64,000 bases of DNA. Source: Pseudomonas entomophila L48 (GTDB taxonomy: Bacteria > Pseudomonadota > Gammaproteobacteria > Pseudomonadales > Pseudomonadaceae). Where the stretch lies: positions 4,050,501 to 4,114,500 of the forward strand of contig NC_008027.1 in the NCBI RefSeq assembly GCF_000026105.1, in the 5' to 3' direction. A model generated the notes under the pieces. It was not told the origin of the DNA. It was given only the letters and a program-made list of their open reading frames with translations, and made no database searches. Position 1 is the stretch's first letter, and every line of letters starts with the position of its first letter. Shown one piece after another: positions 9,985 to 18,486 of this stretch. Position numbers and translations under genes: made by a program.

Positions 9985-10613
9985 GCCGCCCATTGCCCCA
10001 GGTTCAATTCACGGTAGCCGGACGGCTTGTGCTCAAGTGTATGGTGGGTGGTCAGCACCACGGTGCCGCCCTGCTCGCAATGCGCCGCCAGATGCGCCTC
10101 GAGTTGGGCCACGCCCTGTTTGTCGAGGGCGGTGAAAGGCTCGTCGAGAATCCACAGCGGAGGGCTGTCCAGGTGCAGGCGGGCCAGGGCGACACGGCGT
10201 TGCTGGCCGGCTGACAGCGTATGGCAGGGCACGTCCTCGAACCCGCGCAGGCCAACCGCTTCCAGGGCACGCCAGATGGCATCGGGGCTGGCTGGCTGGT
10301 GCAGGGCGCAGAGCCAGGCGAGATTTTCCTCGGCGGTGAGCAGGTCCTTGATGCCTGCGGCATGCCCGATCCATAACAGAATGCTGGCCAACGCGTGACG
10401 CTGTTCGTTCAAAGGCGCGCCGTTGAACAGGATACGCCCGGCGGTCGGCTGCATCAGCCCGGCCAGCAAGCGCAGCAGGCTGGTCTTGCCGCTGCCGTTG
10501 GGGCCGGCAATCTGCAGCATGTCGCCAGGGCGCAGTTCGAAATCCAGGTGCTCGAACAGCAGTCGCCAGTCGCGCTCGCAGGCCAGGCCCACGGCTTGGA
10601 GGTGAAGGGTCAC
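9981..10613 (-). CDS. ccmA: Heme exporter ATPase CcmA
   Basis: 210-residue ABC ATPase and first gene of the ccm operon. Walker A is GPNGSGKT (37-44), the signature is '[13 protein letters not shown]', and Walker B is '[12 protein letters not shown]'. It drives release of heme-loaded CcmE from CcmC. The region upstream is occupied by a REP doublet; no convincing promoter was recognised. Confidence 0.95.
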   Translation of the reverse strand: MTLHLQAVGLACERDWRLLFEHLDFELRPGDMLQIAGPNGSGKTSLLRLLAGLMQPTAGRILFNGAPLNEQRHALASILLWIGHAAGIKDLLTAEENLAWLCALHQPASPDAIWRALEAVGLRGFEDVPCHTLSAGQQRRVALARLHLDSPPLWILDEPFTALDKQGVAQLEAHLAAHCEQGGTVVLTTHHTLEHKPSGYRELNLGQWAA

Positions 10614-10647
10614 GGTTTCGCCTTTTCAATGCTCGGCTCATGACCGG

Positions 10648-10729
10648 GTCGCCTGCTTCGCGGGTAAACCCGCGCCTACCGGTTCGACGTAATCCCTGTA
10701 GGAGCGGGTTTACCCGCGAAGCAGGCGAC
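10648..10729. repeat. REP doublet (inverted pair) between ccmA and fliK-like gene
   Basis: Two 26-base arms, 10648-10673 and 10704-10729, are perfect inverted copies around a 30-base centre containing 'cctgtaggag'. This is the REP/BIME type common between Pseudomonas genes. It lies between divergent genes (ccmA minus, fliK-like plus), so it is not a transcript end. Confidence 0.85.
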
Positions 10730-10858
10730 ACCGATCATGAACCTTGTGTCTCAAGTGCCCCTGCTCGCTGCCGTTATACTGGCAGTGGCAGGCGGCGGGC
10801 ATTATTACACGCGCCACCACGCTGCCAAGAGGGCTGGACCGACAGGTTGTATACAATC

Positions 10859-12421
10859 ATGACTGAAATCAATAGTCTCGGCGCACAAACTGCGCTAGCC
10901 CCCCAGGCGACCAAGGCCGCCATGACCGGCGAGCTGTTGCGCCTGCTGCAACCGCAGCCTGGGCTGCTGGCGCCAGGCGAGACGGCGCGCGCCGAAGTCA
11001 TGTCGATGCGCCAGGTCGGCCCGGACTTCCAGATGCTGCTGCGCCTGACCCAGGCCAACGGCAACCAGACCCAGCTACAGGCCAGCGCCAATCAACCCCT
11101 GCCCCAGGGCAGCCAGATCACGGTCAGCCAGACCGAGAGCAACCGCCTGGCGGTCATGGTGCAACAGGTCAACGCAGGCAACATTGCCTCCCTCACCCGC
11201 CTGGACACCAGCCAGGTGCCGGTCGGCACGCTGCTGCAAGGCAAAGTACTGACCAGCCAGGCGCTGCCACAGAGCGCAGGCGAGATCGCCAGCTTCCGTT
11301 CGCTGGTGAGCCTGCTCAACAGTCGCCAGGCCGGCGCCACCTTGACCATCGACAGCCCACGTCCACTGCCTGTCGGCAGCCTGCTGAGCGCGTTGGTGCA
11401 AGGCGACCAGTCGTTGCGCTTCGTCCCCCTCAGCGGCCGCCAGGACCAATTGGCCATCGCCCAGCAACTGTTGACCCAGCAAGGCCAGCAAGCCTCGCTG
11501 CCCAGCCTGCTCAACGCCCTGCAGCAGATCACCACCTCAAGCGATGCCGGAACGCAACTGCGCGCCAGCGCCGAGCGCCTGCTGGCCAGCTTGCCCGATG
11601 CGCGCCAACTGGGGGACGCGAAGAACCTCGCCCAGGCCCTGAGCAACAGCGGCGCCTTTCTCGAGGCCAAGCTGCTTGGCGGCCTGGCAAGCGGTGTCGC
11701 ACCGGACCTGAAGGCACAACTGGTCAGGCTGGTCGCGCAACTGCCCAACCCACCCACGGGCCAGCCACTGAGCCCAGCACTGGCCAGCACCCTGGCCCAG
11801 GCCCTGCCCGGCTTCGCCCGTAGCGCCCTGGGCATGCTCGGCCAGGTCAGCCCACGGCCACAGCCAGGCGCTTTCCCCCTGCCCTCGCGCCTGCTGCAGA
11901 GCCTGGAAAACGAAGGCGACCTGCAACAGTTGCTGCGCCTGGCCGCCGCCGCCGTTTCGCGCCTGCAAAGCCACGCGCTGTCCAGCCTGCAGCAGTCCGG
12001 CCCCCTGGAAAACGGTAACCAGCAGACCACCTGGCAAACCGAGATCCCCATCCGCCATGGCCAGGAGTTCATCCCACTGCAAGTCAAGCTGCAGCGTGAG
12101 GAAACGCCGGAACAGCACGCTGATCGGGAACGCGAGAACCGTGACCCGCTGGAGGCCATGTGGCGCATCGAACTGGCCTTCGACCTTGCACCGCTTGGCC
12201 CGCTGCAGGTCCAGGCGCAACTGCTGCAGGGGCGGCTGTCGGGACAACTGTGGGCTGAACACGCGCAGACCGCGCGCCTGATCGACAGCCAGCTTGGCGC
12301 ACTACGCGAACGCTTGCTGGCGCGCGGCCTGGATGTCGGCGACCTGGAGTGCCACCCCGGCACACCGCCGCAAGGGCCACGCACACGCCTGGAACAACGC
12401 TGGGTGGACGAAACCGCATGA
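10859..12421 (+). CDS. FliK-like flagellar hook-length control domain protein
   Basis: 520 residues when started at the ATG at 10859 (MTEINSLGAQ); the frame stays open further upstream only by translating the REP element. The N-terminal three quarters are Gln/Leu/Ala-rich and low in complexity, as in FliK. The C-terminal segment ('MWRIELAFDLAPLGPLQVQ', then 'GQLWAEHAQTARLID') matches the Flg_hook C-terminal domain that signals to FlhB. It is distinct from the main fliK at 35798-37156. The next gene, FlhB-C-like, starts within its stop codon. A TATACT at 10775-10780 is a possible -10 element. Confidence 0.82.
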   Translation: MTEINSLGAQTALAPQATKAAMTGELLRLLQPQPGLLAPGETARAEVMSMRQVGPDFQMLLRLTQANGNQTQLQASANQPLPQGSQITVSQTESNRLAVMVQQVNAGNIASLTRLDTSQVPVGTLLQGKVLTSQALPQSAGEIASFRSLVSLLNSRQAGATLTIDSPRPLPVGSLLSALVQGDQSLRFVPLSGRQDQLAIAQQLLTQQGQQASLPSLLNALQQITTSSDAGTQLRASAERLLASLPDARQLGDAKNLAQALSNSGAFLEAKLLGGLASGVAPDLKAQLVRLVAQLPNPPTGQPLSPALASTLAQALPGFARSALGMLGQVSPRPQPGAFPLPSRLLQSLENEGDLQQLLRLAAAAVSRLQSHALSSLQQSGPLENGNQQTTWQTEIPIRHGQEFIPLQVKLQREETPEQHADRERENRDPLEAMWRIELAFDLAPLGPLQVQAQLLQGRLSGQLWAEHAQTARLIDSQLGALRERLLARGLDVGDLECHPGTPPQGPRTRLEQRWVDETA

Positions 12422-12762
12422 CCTACAAGCAACCCCGCCAGGCCATCGCCCTGAGCTACGACGGCCAGCAGGCCCCGACACTAAGCGCCAAGGGTGACGA
12501 CGAGCTGGCCGAGGCCATCCTCGCCATCGCCCGTGAACATGAAGTGCCGATCTACGAGAACGCCGAACTGGTGCGCCTGCTGGCGCGGCTGGAACTGGGC
12601 GAGCAGATTCCCGAGGCGCTGTACCTGACCATTGCCGAGATCATCGCCTTTGCCTGGCAGCTGCGGGGCAAGGTGCCCGTTGGCTTCGACGACCAACCCA
12701 CGCCGCCGCGGGATATCACACCCGAGCAGGTCTTCCTGCCAGCGGGTTCGCAGACGCCTTGA
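12418..12762 (+). CDS. FlhB C-terminal-domain-like protein (export switch homolog)
   Basis: 114 residues resembling the part of FlhB after its autocleavage site ('AIALSYDG...', 'LAEAILAIAREHEVPIYENAELVRLLARLELGEQIPE'). It has no membrane domain and no NPTH tetrapeptide. The ATG overlaps the stop of the FliK-like gene (ATGA), implying coupled translation. Stand-alone FlhB-C homologs can substitute for part of the cytoplasmic domain in other bacteria; whether this one acts in export switching is inferred from the FliK-like partner. Confidence 0.82.
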   Translation: MTYKQPRQAIALSYDGQQAPTLSAKGDDELAEAILAIAREHEVPIYENAELVRLLARLELGEQIPEALYLTIAEIIAFAWQLRGKVPVGFDDQPTPPRDITPEQVFLPAGSQTP

Positions 12763-12786
12763 ACCTCGCTACGGGCACGTTCTGTC

Positions 12787-12873
12787 TGTAGGAGCGGCTT
12801 CAGCCGCGATGCAAACAAAGCGGTAGCTGGCACCTGCTTCGCGGGTGATCGCGGCTAAAGCCGCTCCTGCGGG
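12787..12873. repeat. REP doublet upstream of the toxin-like gene
   Basis: Arms 'gtaggagcggcttcagccgcgat' and 'atcgcggctaaagccgctcctgc' form an imperfect inverted pair separated by about 35 bases. It lies between the FlhB-like gene and the toxin-like gene, both plus strand. The remaining sequence to 13007 shows no clear promoter. Confidence 0.82.
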
Positions 12874-13007
12874 CTTGCTGCTGGGCTCCAGCTCGGCGCG
12901 TTACCTGTGATCCACTGACATCCTCGCGTGGTAACCCGCTACCGCAAACATCCGTACGGGTTGAGTCAACGTTGTGCCTGATTCCTCACACACAGGCCGA
13001 CTCAACA

Positions 13008-15716
13008 ATGTCTCAAACCTTCATCAACAACTTCGGTGCCGAGCTTGTCCGCACTCACCTGCAGGACATTCCCCGCCCCGACAGACACGCCGCCCAAGCC
13101 ATCCGCGGCTGGGCCAAAAGCCAGGGCTCAGACCTGGACCCGGAGCAGACCGACGTCGTCACCCTGCACTACCGAGGTAACCAGGCCATCGTCGTCCAGC
13201 GCCAGTCGCTGACCGAGGCGGTGCTCTCGAACTGGCAGGGCGAGACTGACAAGAACCTTGTCGGCCAACTGTTCCCGGGACATTGGTCCGGGACACTGCC
13301 ACCCGGCCCAATACAGATCGTCGATCGACTGCCCACCCGTGGCCCTCTGGAGAACGGTGCCGATTACTCGGTATTCAATGGCCTGTTCCGTCGCACCGAT
13401 AACGGCCAATACGACAGCACCACGCACCTGTCCGTGGATGTCGAAGCCATGCAACGTTTCATCTGGGACCTGGACTTCCATACCCGCTTCACAGCCATGC
13501 TGGACAATTACTGGCAGCGTGCCCTGCACGGCCACCAGTTGTCGATGCGCATCAGTTTCGTCGCGGCCTGCAACAGGCAGGTGAGCGAAGGCTCACTGAG
13601 CGATAGTGCACGCCAGCTGGCCTGGCAGGCCGCCGGCCTGATGCCCCGTGCGAAGGGCCTGCGGATCAGCCCGCTGAACATCTACGGCTACGCCGCTACC
13701 GATCTGCTGTGCATCACCGATAACGCCCGACCGCAAGTGCTGCTCTACCTGCCCGGCAACGCCTCGCCGCTGCACGAGTTCACCGACATGGCAGCACTTC
13801 AGGATTGGTTGGCCGAACAATGCCAGGCCCCCGAAAAGCGCCAGCAACTACGCCAACACTTCAACTTGGCCGACACCCCGGACGGGCTGGACTTCAGCGG
13901 GCTGGACACTGCCCTCGAGGGCCTGGGTGCCTACCCTGGCATCCACCACCGGTCGCCAAATCGGCCGGGCTTCACCACCGACGGCCGTTGGTCGCCCAGG
14001 GACTACGTCAACTACCGCCCAAACAAATACAGCCCAGTACTCGAAGGCGACCTGTTTGCGGCCCTGAGCCTGCGCCAACGCAAACGCAGCTATGCCGACG
14101 CCGACTTCATCATCACCAGCGACCACGAGGTGACCAAGGCGCGCTGGCGCGGCTATCTGGTCAGCACGATCAACCTGCTGGCGCCCTTGGCCGTAGTGCT
14201 GCCAGAGCTGGCACCCCTGCTTGCCATGGGCGGCGTCGCCCAGTTCGCGGCAGGGATCGATCAGGCAATAAACGGCAAGACGCTCGACGACAAGGCCGAG
14301 GGCGTGACGAACATCGAGTTCGGCCTGATGAACGCAGCGCCGCTCGTCCTGCGGCCCTTGGCGGAGCCTCGCGTGCGATTCCCCGTCAAAAGCAGGCGCT
14401 TTGTCTTTCCCAGGCGGGTAAATGACCAACTGGGCTATCCGCTGAGCCCGATCACGCCTTCCGCAGTGCCCGAACACCAGCTGGTCGGCCTGTTCGGCTC
14501 GACGGTGCCACCCCTGCCCGGCGGCGATACCGACATCGCGCAGTGGCTGGTGCGCGTACCAGCCTCCGAGGACTCGGAAGGACAACTTCAGTCCGTGTTG
14601 AGCGGCTACAACACGCTGGTCCTCTACGACAGCGAACACGATGCCTTCATCCTCGAGTCTGAGGCCAACGAAGTGAGTCCAGCCTACTATCAGGTATCGG
14701 CCGAAAGCCGCGGGCTGGTCGGGGTGGAGCCGAGCACCCGCGCAGTCACCGACTCAATACGCACAAGCAGCCTGCGGGCCATGGGCGTGGAAGTGCAGTT
14801 GCCCCTGGAGATTCCGCCCTTCGAGGCGCAGCTGCGCGCGCCAATTGCCCGAAAGATCTCGAGCATCTGGATTGGCGACAAAGTGATCGCCCCAAAGCTG
14901 TTGACCATAATCGCGCGCAACAGCCAGCGCGTCACAACCAGCCAGTATGCCTACCGGCTGTTCCTGTCCAACGCGAACGCCCAGGCCTTTAGCGAAAACC
15001 TGCGGTTACTGGCCGCGCAGGCACCGAATCTCGACGTCCTGCCCCTGGAAGAGCAGCCGTTCTTCGCGAGGTTCCGCGACAGCAAGTACTTCGAGCAGTA
15101 CCGCGATGCCGTTGGTGGCGCTGGCGCGAACTTCTCCTCGGCATCCGACATCCTGCGCTATCCCCTGCTCGCCGAGGAGGGCGGGTTGTACCTGGACGTC
15201 GACGATGCCTTGGTCGCCGACCCCGCCCACCCGGAAAACCCGAGTCGCGCCGCAATCGACTCGGTCACCCTGGCCACCACGCCGGATGGCCTGGTACTGG
15301 GTGCGCCGATGAACAACGACTCCCTGGGGATGTACTGCCAGTACAACACCAACATGATCGGCAGCCATGCCGGCAACCCGACACTGCAGGCGATTTCGGA
15401 CGCCATGCATGAGCGCTACCTGGCCAACCGTGATTTCTACGACCACAGGCCGGTGGTGGACAGCCCCGAGTTCGATGCCTACGCCCTGCGCCTGAGCCAC
15501 ATGACCGGGCCAGCCCTGCTGAACGATGTGATCGACCAGCGCTTGCCACGGCTACGGGCACTGCGCCAGATCATCAACCTGCATGCCTTGCCGCAACATA
15601 ACGCCATGTACCTGGTAAGCCCTGTGGAGCCTGCCTTGCGCGAGGCAGCGACAGGTGACATACCGCTCAACCAGGTGGCCGAAGTCGGCAACTTCCACTC
15701 TTGGGCCAGGCCCTGA
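13008..15716 (+). CDS. Putative secreted toxin: dermonecrotic-type N-terminus fused to a TcdA/TcdB-like glycosyltransferase
   Basis: 902 residues from the ATG at 13008; an in-frame TTG at 12972 is an alternative, and neither has a strong ribosome binding site. Residues about 90-420 resemble the N-terminal region of Pseudomonas dermonecrotic-toxin-like proteins ('ISPLNIYGYAATDLLCI', 'VLLYLPGNASPLHEFTDMAA'). A hydrophobic stretch at about 384-417 could insert in a membrane. The C-terminal third is a glycosyltransferase of the large clostridial toxin type: IWIG at 620-623, SASDILR at 711-717, GGLYLDVDD at 725-733 with the metal/nucleotide-sugar DxD at Asp730 and Asp732, 'NTNMIGSHAGNP' at 780-791, TGP at 833-835, and a terminal 'HSW' at 897-899. 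There is no signal peptide. It is a lone plus-strand gene. Sugar donor, target and export route are unknown. Confidence 0.78.
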   Translation: MSQTFINNFGAELVRTHLQDIPRPDRHAAQAIRGWAKSQGSDLDPEQTDVVTLHYRGNQAIVVQRQSLTEAVLSNWQGETDKNLVGQLFPGHWSGTLPPGPIQIVDRLPTRGPLENGADYSVFNGLFRRTDNGQYDSTTHLSVDVEAMQRFIWDLDFHTRFTAMLDNYWQRALHGHQLSMRISFVAACNRQVSEGSLSDSARQLAWQAAGLMPRAKGLRISPLNIYGYAATDLLCITDNARPQVLLYLPGNASPLHEFTDMAALQDWLAEQCQAPEKRQQLRQHFNLADTPDGLDFSGLDTALEGLGAYPGIHHRSPNRPGFTTDGRWSPRDYVNYRPNKYSPVLEGDLFAALSLRQRKRSYADADFIITSDHEVTKARWRGYLVSTINLLAPLAVVLPELAPLLAMGGVAQFAAGIDQAINGKTLDDKAEGVTNIEFGLMNAAPLVLRPLAEPRVRFPVKSRRFVFPRRVNDQLGYPLSPITPSAVPEHQLVGLFGSTVPPLPGGDTDIAQWLVRVPASEDSEGQLQSVLSGYNTLVLYDSEHDAFILESEANEVSPAYYQVSAESRGLVGVEPSTRAVTDSIRTSSLRAMGVEVQLPLEIPPFEAQLRAPIARKISSIWIGDKVIAPKLLTIIARNSQRVTTSQYAYRLFLSNANAQAFSENLRLLAAQAPNLDVLPLEEQPFFARFRDSKYFEQYRDAVGGAGANFSSASDILRYPLLAEEGGLYLDVDDALVADPAHPENPSRAAIDSVTLATTPDGLVLGAPMNNDSLGMYCQYNTNMIGSHAGNPTLQAISDAMHERYLANRDFYDHRPVVDSPEFDAYALRLSHMTGPALLNDVIDQRLPRLRALRQIINLHALPQHNAMYLVSPVEPALREAATGDIPLNQVAEVGNFHSWARP

Positions 15717-15720
15717 TGCA

Positions 15721-15748
15721 ACAAGGGCGACCTGATGGTCGCCCTTGT
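15721..15748. terminator. Bidirectional hairpin between toxin-like gene and DUF2802 gene
   Basis: A perfect 12-bp stem (acaagggcgacc/ggtcgcccttgt) with a 4-base loop fills the gap between two converging genes, 5 bases after the toxin stop and 2 before the end of the opposing gene. It probably ends both transcripts. The stem ends are A/T only at one base pair, so there is no long U tail. Confidence 0.75.
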
Positions 15749-15749
15749 C

Positions 15750-16145
15750 TCACTCGCCGCGATGCAGCTTGCTCATCAGCTGCGCTTCAGCCTGGGTCAA
15801 CCCGCAGGTCTGGGTCAACTCCTCGACACTTGCCCCCATCCCCACCAGCTTGGCCGCCTGGGTGAAGGTGACGCTGTTGGGGTCGCGCTGCTCCAGTTGC
15901 TGGAGCTTCTCGGGCAGCGGCGCCACCACCGCGCGCAGCTCATGGATGGCCTCCCCCATGCGCACGGTGCCGTTCTGGTAGTCGTCCAGGCGCTTGCCCA
16001 GGTCCTTGATGCGCTGGTCGCGCAGGGCATCGCCCTGGGCCTGCTGGGCCGCCAGCTCACGCTGGCGCTTGCTGTAGTTGAGGAAGAACCACAGGCTCAG
16101 CGCCCAGAGCAGCGCCAGGAAGATGACAGCAACCTCGAAAATCAA
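15750..16145 (-). CDS. DUF2802 membrane-anchored protein of the chemotaxis cluster
   Basis: 131 residues. One N-terminal membrane helix (about 3-22) is followed by a charged coiled-coil-like stretch (about 25-80) and a small helical C-terminal domain ('SVTFTQAAKLVGMGASVEELTQTCGLTQAEAQLMSKLH') that looks like a helix-turn-helix. Genes of this family sit after cheW in many gammaproteobacterial motility loci. It starts 1 base after the cheW stop. Function unknown. Confidence 0.82.
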   Translation of the reverse strand: MIFEVAVIFLALLWALSLWFFLNYSKRQRELAAQQAQGDALRDQRIKDLGKRLDDYQNGTVRMGEAIHELRAVVAPLPEKLQQLEQRDPNSVTFTQAAKLVGMGASVEELTQTCGLTQAEAQLMSKLHRGE

Positions 16146-16146
16146 C

Positions 16147-16626
16147 TCAGATGCTCTCCAGCTCGGACCACTCTTCCTCGGTCATCATCTTGTCCAGTTC
16201 GACCAGGATCAGCAGTTCGCCGTTCTTGTTGCACACGCCCTGGATGAACTTGGCCGACTCTTCGTTACCGACGTTCGGCGCGGTCTCGATCTCCGACTGA
16301 CGCAGGTAGACCACTTCGGCGACGCTGTCGACCAGGATGCCGACCACCTGCTTGTCCGCCTCGATGATGACGATTCGGGTGTTGTCGGTGACTTCGGTGG
16401 GCATCAGGCCGAAACGCTGGCGGGTGTCGATCACCGTCACCACGTTGCCGCGCAGGTTGATGATGCCCAGCACGTAGCTGGGGGCGCCCGGAACCGGGGC
16501 GATCTCGGTGTAGCGCAGGACTTCCTGCACCTGCATGACATTGATGCCGTAGGACTCATTGTCCAGACGGAAGGTTACCCACTGCAGGATCGGATCTTCG
16601 GAACCTTGTGCAGACGACTTTTTCAT
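16147..16626 (-). CDS. cheW: Chemotaxis coupling protein CheW
   Basis: 159-residue single CheW-domain adaptor linking methyl-accepting receptors to CheA. The core is recognisable ('QWVTFRLDNESYGINVMQVQEVLR', 'GIINLRGNVVTVIDTRQRFG', 'GILVDSVAEVVYL'). The neighbours parP and parC indicate that it belongs to the polar flagellar chemotaxis array. A 67-base gap separates it from parP. Confidence 0.96.
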   Translation of the reverse strand: MKKSSAQGSEDPILQWVTFRLDNESYGINVMQVQEVLRYTEIAPVPGAPSYVLGIINLRGNVVTVIDTRQRFGLMPTEVTDNTRIVIIEADKQVVGILVDSVAEVVYLRQSEIETAPNVGNEESAKFIQGVCNKNGELLILVELDKMMTEEEWSELESI

Positions 16627-16693
16627 TCCCCTAGCCCTCTAAACCCGCCTATGGCGGTGTGCTCTGTATTGCCGCGGCAGTAGCGGCGTTGAT

Positions 16694-17620
16694 TCAGTTG
16701 TGTTTGGTGTTCATCTGCTTGACCGCGCCGCTGGCGATCAGCTCGGCCAGCGCGGCGACATCCAGCAGCGCGCACATGTGCTCGATCACCGTGCCGGCCA
16801 GCCAAGGGCGCTGGCCACGCTGGCTGCGCCACTTGATCTCGTTCGGGTCCAGGCGCAGGGAGCGGCTGACCTGGTGCACGGCCAGCCCCCATTCATAGCC
16901 CTGGACGGAAATGACGTATTGCAGCCCCTGGCGAAAATCATCGCGATAGCGGTCGGGCATGACCCAACGCGCGGTGTCGAGCACCTTCAGGTTGCCGGCC
17001 TGGCAGCTGAGGATGCCAAGGAACCAGTCCGGCTGGCCGAACAACGGCGTCAGCTCCTGGCCGGCCAGGCTGTAGATCGAGCCCAGGCACACCAGCGGCA
17101 CCGCCAGGGTGAGCCCGGCCACATCGAACAGCAGGCATTCGAAAGGCTCGGCCGCCCAGTCCGGGCGACCATCGACCGTGGCCGGCGGCACGGGTGCCGC
17201 AGGCGCAGGCAAGTGGACATCTACCAGCGGCGCGACGGGTTCGGCGGCCTGCACTTCGGTCAGGACTGGGATGTTGGCCTCGGCCACCACTTCAGTATCG
17301 ACCACAGCGGCGGCCGGCTCGGGTACAGGCTGCAGCGGTGGCAGGACAGTCGGCAGCACCTTGGCCTGGGGCTCGGCGAACGGCCGTGCCGCCACTGGCG
17401 CCGGGCTGGCGTGGCGCTGGGCGTCCAGGGCCTGCTCTTCGCGGACCGCAGCCTCGAACTCGTCGCTGGGCGCTTCATCCGCCTCACCTGCCTCCTCTGC
17501 CGTCGCGGCTTCGGGCAAGTCAGGCAGGTCGAGGGTCTCGGTGGCCTCCTGCAACAGGCCATCGAGATAGGACTGCAGCGCCAGTTGTGGCTTGCTGGTG
17601 ATGTGCGGTGCCGAGTTCAT
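16694..17620 (-). CDS. parP: CheW-domain polar array protein ParP
   Basis: 308 residues. A CheW-like domain occupies about 160-300 ('FECLLFDVAGLTLAVPLVCLG' through 'LLDVAALAELI'). The N-terminal half is Ala/Pro/Glu/Val-rich linker with a short leading motif ('LALQSYLDGLLQEAT'). In Vibrio and Pseudomonas, ParP partners ParC and inserts its CheW-like domain into the chemosensory array to hold it at the cell pole. The ATG at 17620 overlaps the parC stop (TGATG), preferred over a TTG one codon earlier. Confidence 0.88.
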   Translation of the reverse strand: MNSAPHITSKPQLALQSYLDGLLQEATETLDLPDLPEAATAEEAGEADEAPSDEFEAAVREEQALDAQRHASPAPVAARPFAEPQAKVLPTVLPPLQPVPEPAAAVVDTEVVAEANIPVLTEVQAAEPVAPLVDVHLPAPAAPVPPATVDGRPDWAAEPFECLLFDVAGLTLAVPLVCLGSIYSLAGQELTPLFGQPDWFLGILSCQAGNLKVLDTARWVMPDRYRDDFRQGLQYVISVQGYEWGLAVHQVSRSLRLDPNEIKWRSQRGQRPWLAGTVIEHMCALLDVAALAELIASGAVKQMNTKHN

Positions 17621-18408
17621 CAAGCCACCTGCAACGCGGAACGGTAAGTGAGCAAATGCTTGAGCAGCGCCCGATAGGCGACCACCCCACGGCTCTTGCC
17701 GTCGAACTGCGACGGCGTGACACCGTTGCGGCTGGCGTCACGCAGGCGAGTGTCGACCGGAATGTAGCCCTGCCAGACCTGGTCGCCATAGGTGTCGCGC
17801 AGCACCTTGAGGGTGCCCAGCGAGGCCTGGGTGCGGCGGTCGAACAGGGTCGGGACGATCTGGTACGGCAAGGCCTGCTTGCGCGAGCGGTTGACCATGG
17901 CCAGGGTGCCGACCATGCGTTCCAGGCCCTTGACCGCGAGAAACTCGGTCTGCACCGGGATCACCAACTGCTGGCTGGCGGCCAGGGCATTGACCATCAG
18001 CACGCCCAGCAAGGGCGGGCTGTCGATCAGGGCGAAGTCGAAATCCTGCCACAGCTGCGCCAGACTCTTGGCGATCACCAGGCCCAGGCCACTCTGGCCT
18101 GGTGACTGGCGCTCCAGCACGGCCAACGCGGTGCTCGACGGCAGCAGCGAGATGCGCTCGTCGCTGGTGGGCAGCAGCAACTGGCCAGGCAAGCCCTCGG
18201 GCACCGTCCCCTTGTGCAGGAACAGGTCGTAGCAGCTGTGTTCGAGCGCGTCGGGATTGTGCCCGAAGTAGCTGGTCATCGAACCGTGCGGGTCGAGGTC
18301 GACGACGACCACGCGCTTGCCCGCCTCGGCCAGCAGGCCAGCGAGGGCGATGGTGGTGGTGGTCTTGCCGACGCCACCCTTTTGATTGGCTACTGCCCAG
18401 ACTCTCAT
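17620..18408 (-). CDS. parC: ParA-like ATPase ParC for polar chemotaxis localisation
   Basis: 262-residue MinD/ParA-family ATPase. The deviant Walker A is KGGVGKTT (10-17), followed by 'VVVVDLDPHGSMTSYFG' and 'FDFALIDSPPLLG'. No ParB or parS-like gene accompanies it. Placement between motD and parP-cheW is that of ParC, which recruits chemoreceptor arrays to the flagellated pole and partitions them at division. It is not the chromosome-segregation ParA. Confidence 0.9.
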   Translation of the reverse strand: MRVWAVANQKGGVGKTTTTIALAGLLAEAGKRVVVVDLDPHGSMTSYFGHNPDALEHSCYDLFLHKGTVPEGLPGQLLLPTSDERISLLPSSTALAVLERQSPGQSGLGLVIAKSLAQLWQDFDFALIDSPPLLGVLMVNALAASQQLVIPVQTEFLAVKGLERMVGTLAMVNRSRKQALPYQIVPTLFDRRTQASLGTLKVLRDTYGDQVWQGYIPVDTRLRDASRNGVTPSQFDGKSRGVVAYRALLKHLLTYRSALQVA

Positions 18409-18486
18409 CGTGCGTTGCTTCCTCCCGGTATGGCCGACAGCCTTGCCGGGAACGGTGTGAATTTCAGTGACAGGGATTTGACGGAT

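Noticed and set aside
10640..10858. N-terminal extension of the FliK-like protein
   Set aside because: The extra codons translate the REP inverted repeat and intergenic DNA; the ATG at 10859 gives a sensible FliK-like start.
11092..12432. Minus-strand open frame opposite the FliK-like gene
   Set aside because: Product is Ser/Cys/Arg-rich with no domain, and the plus frame has a clear FliK C-terminal domain and coupled downstream gene.
17620..18408. Plasmid or chromosome partition gene
   Set aside because: There is no ParB or parS-like partner, and the position between motD and a CheW-domain gene is that of ParC.
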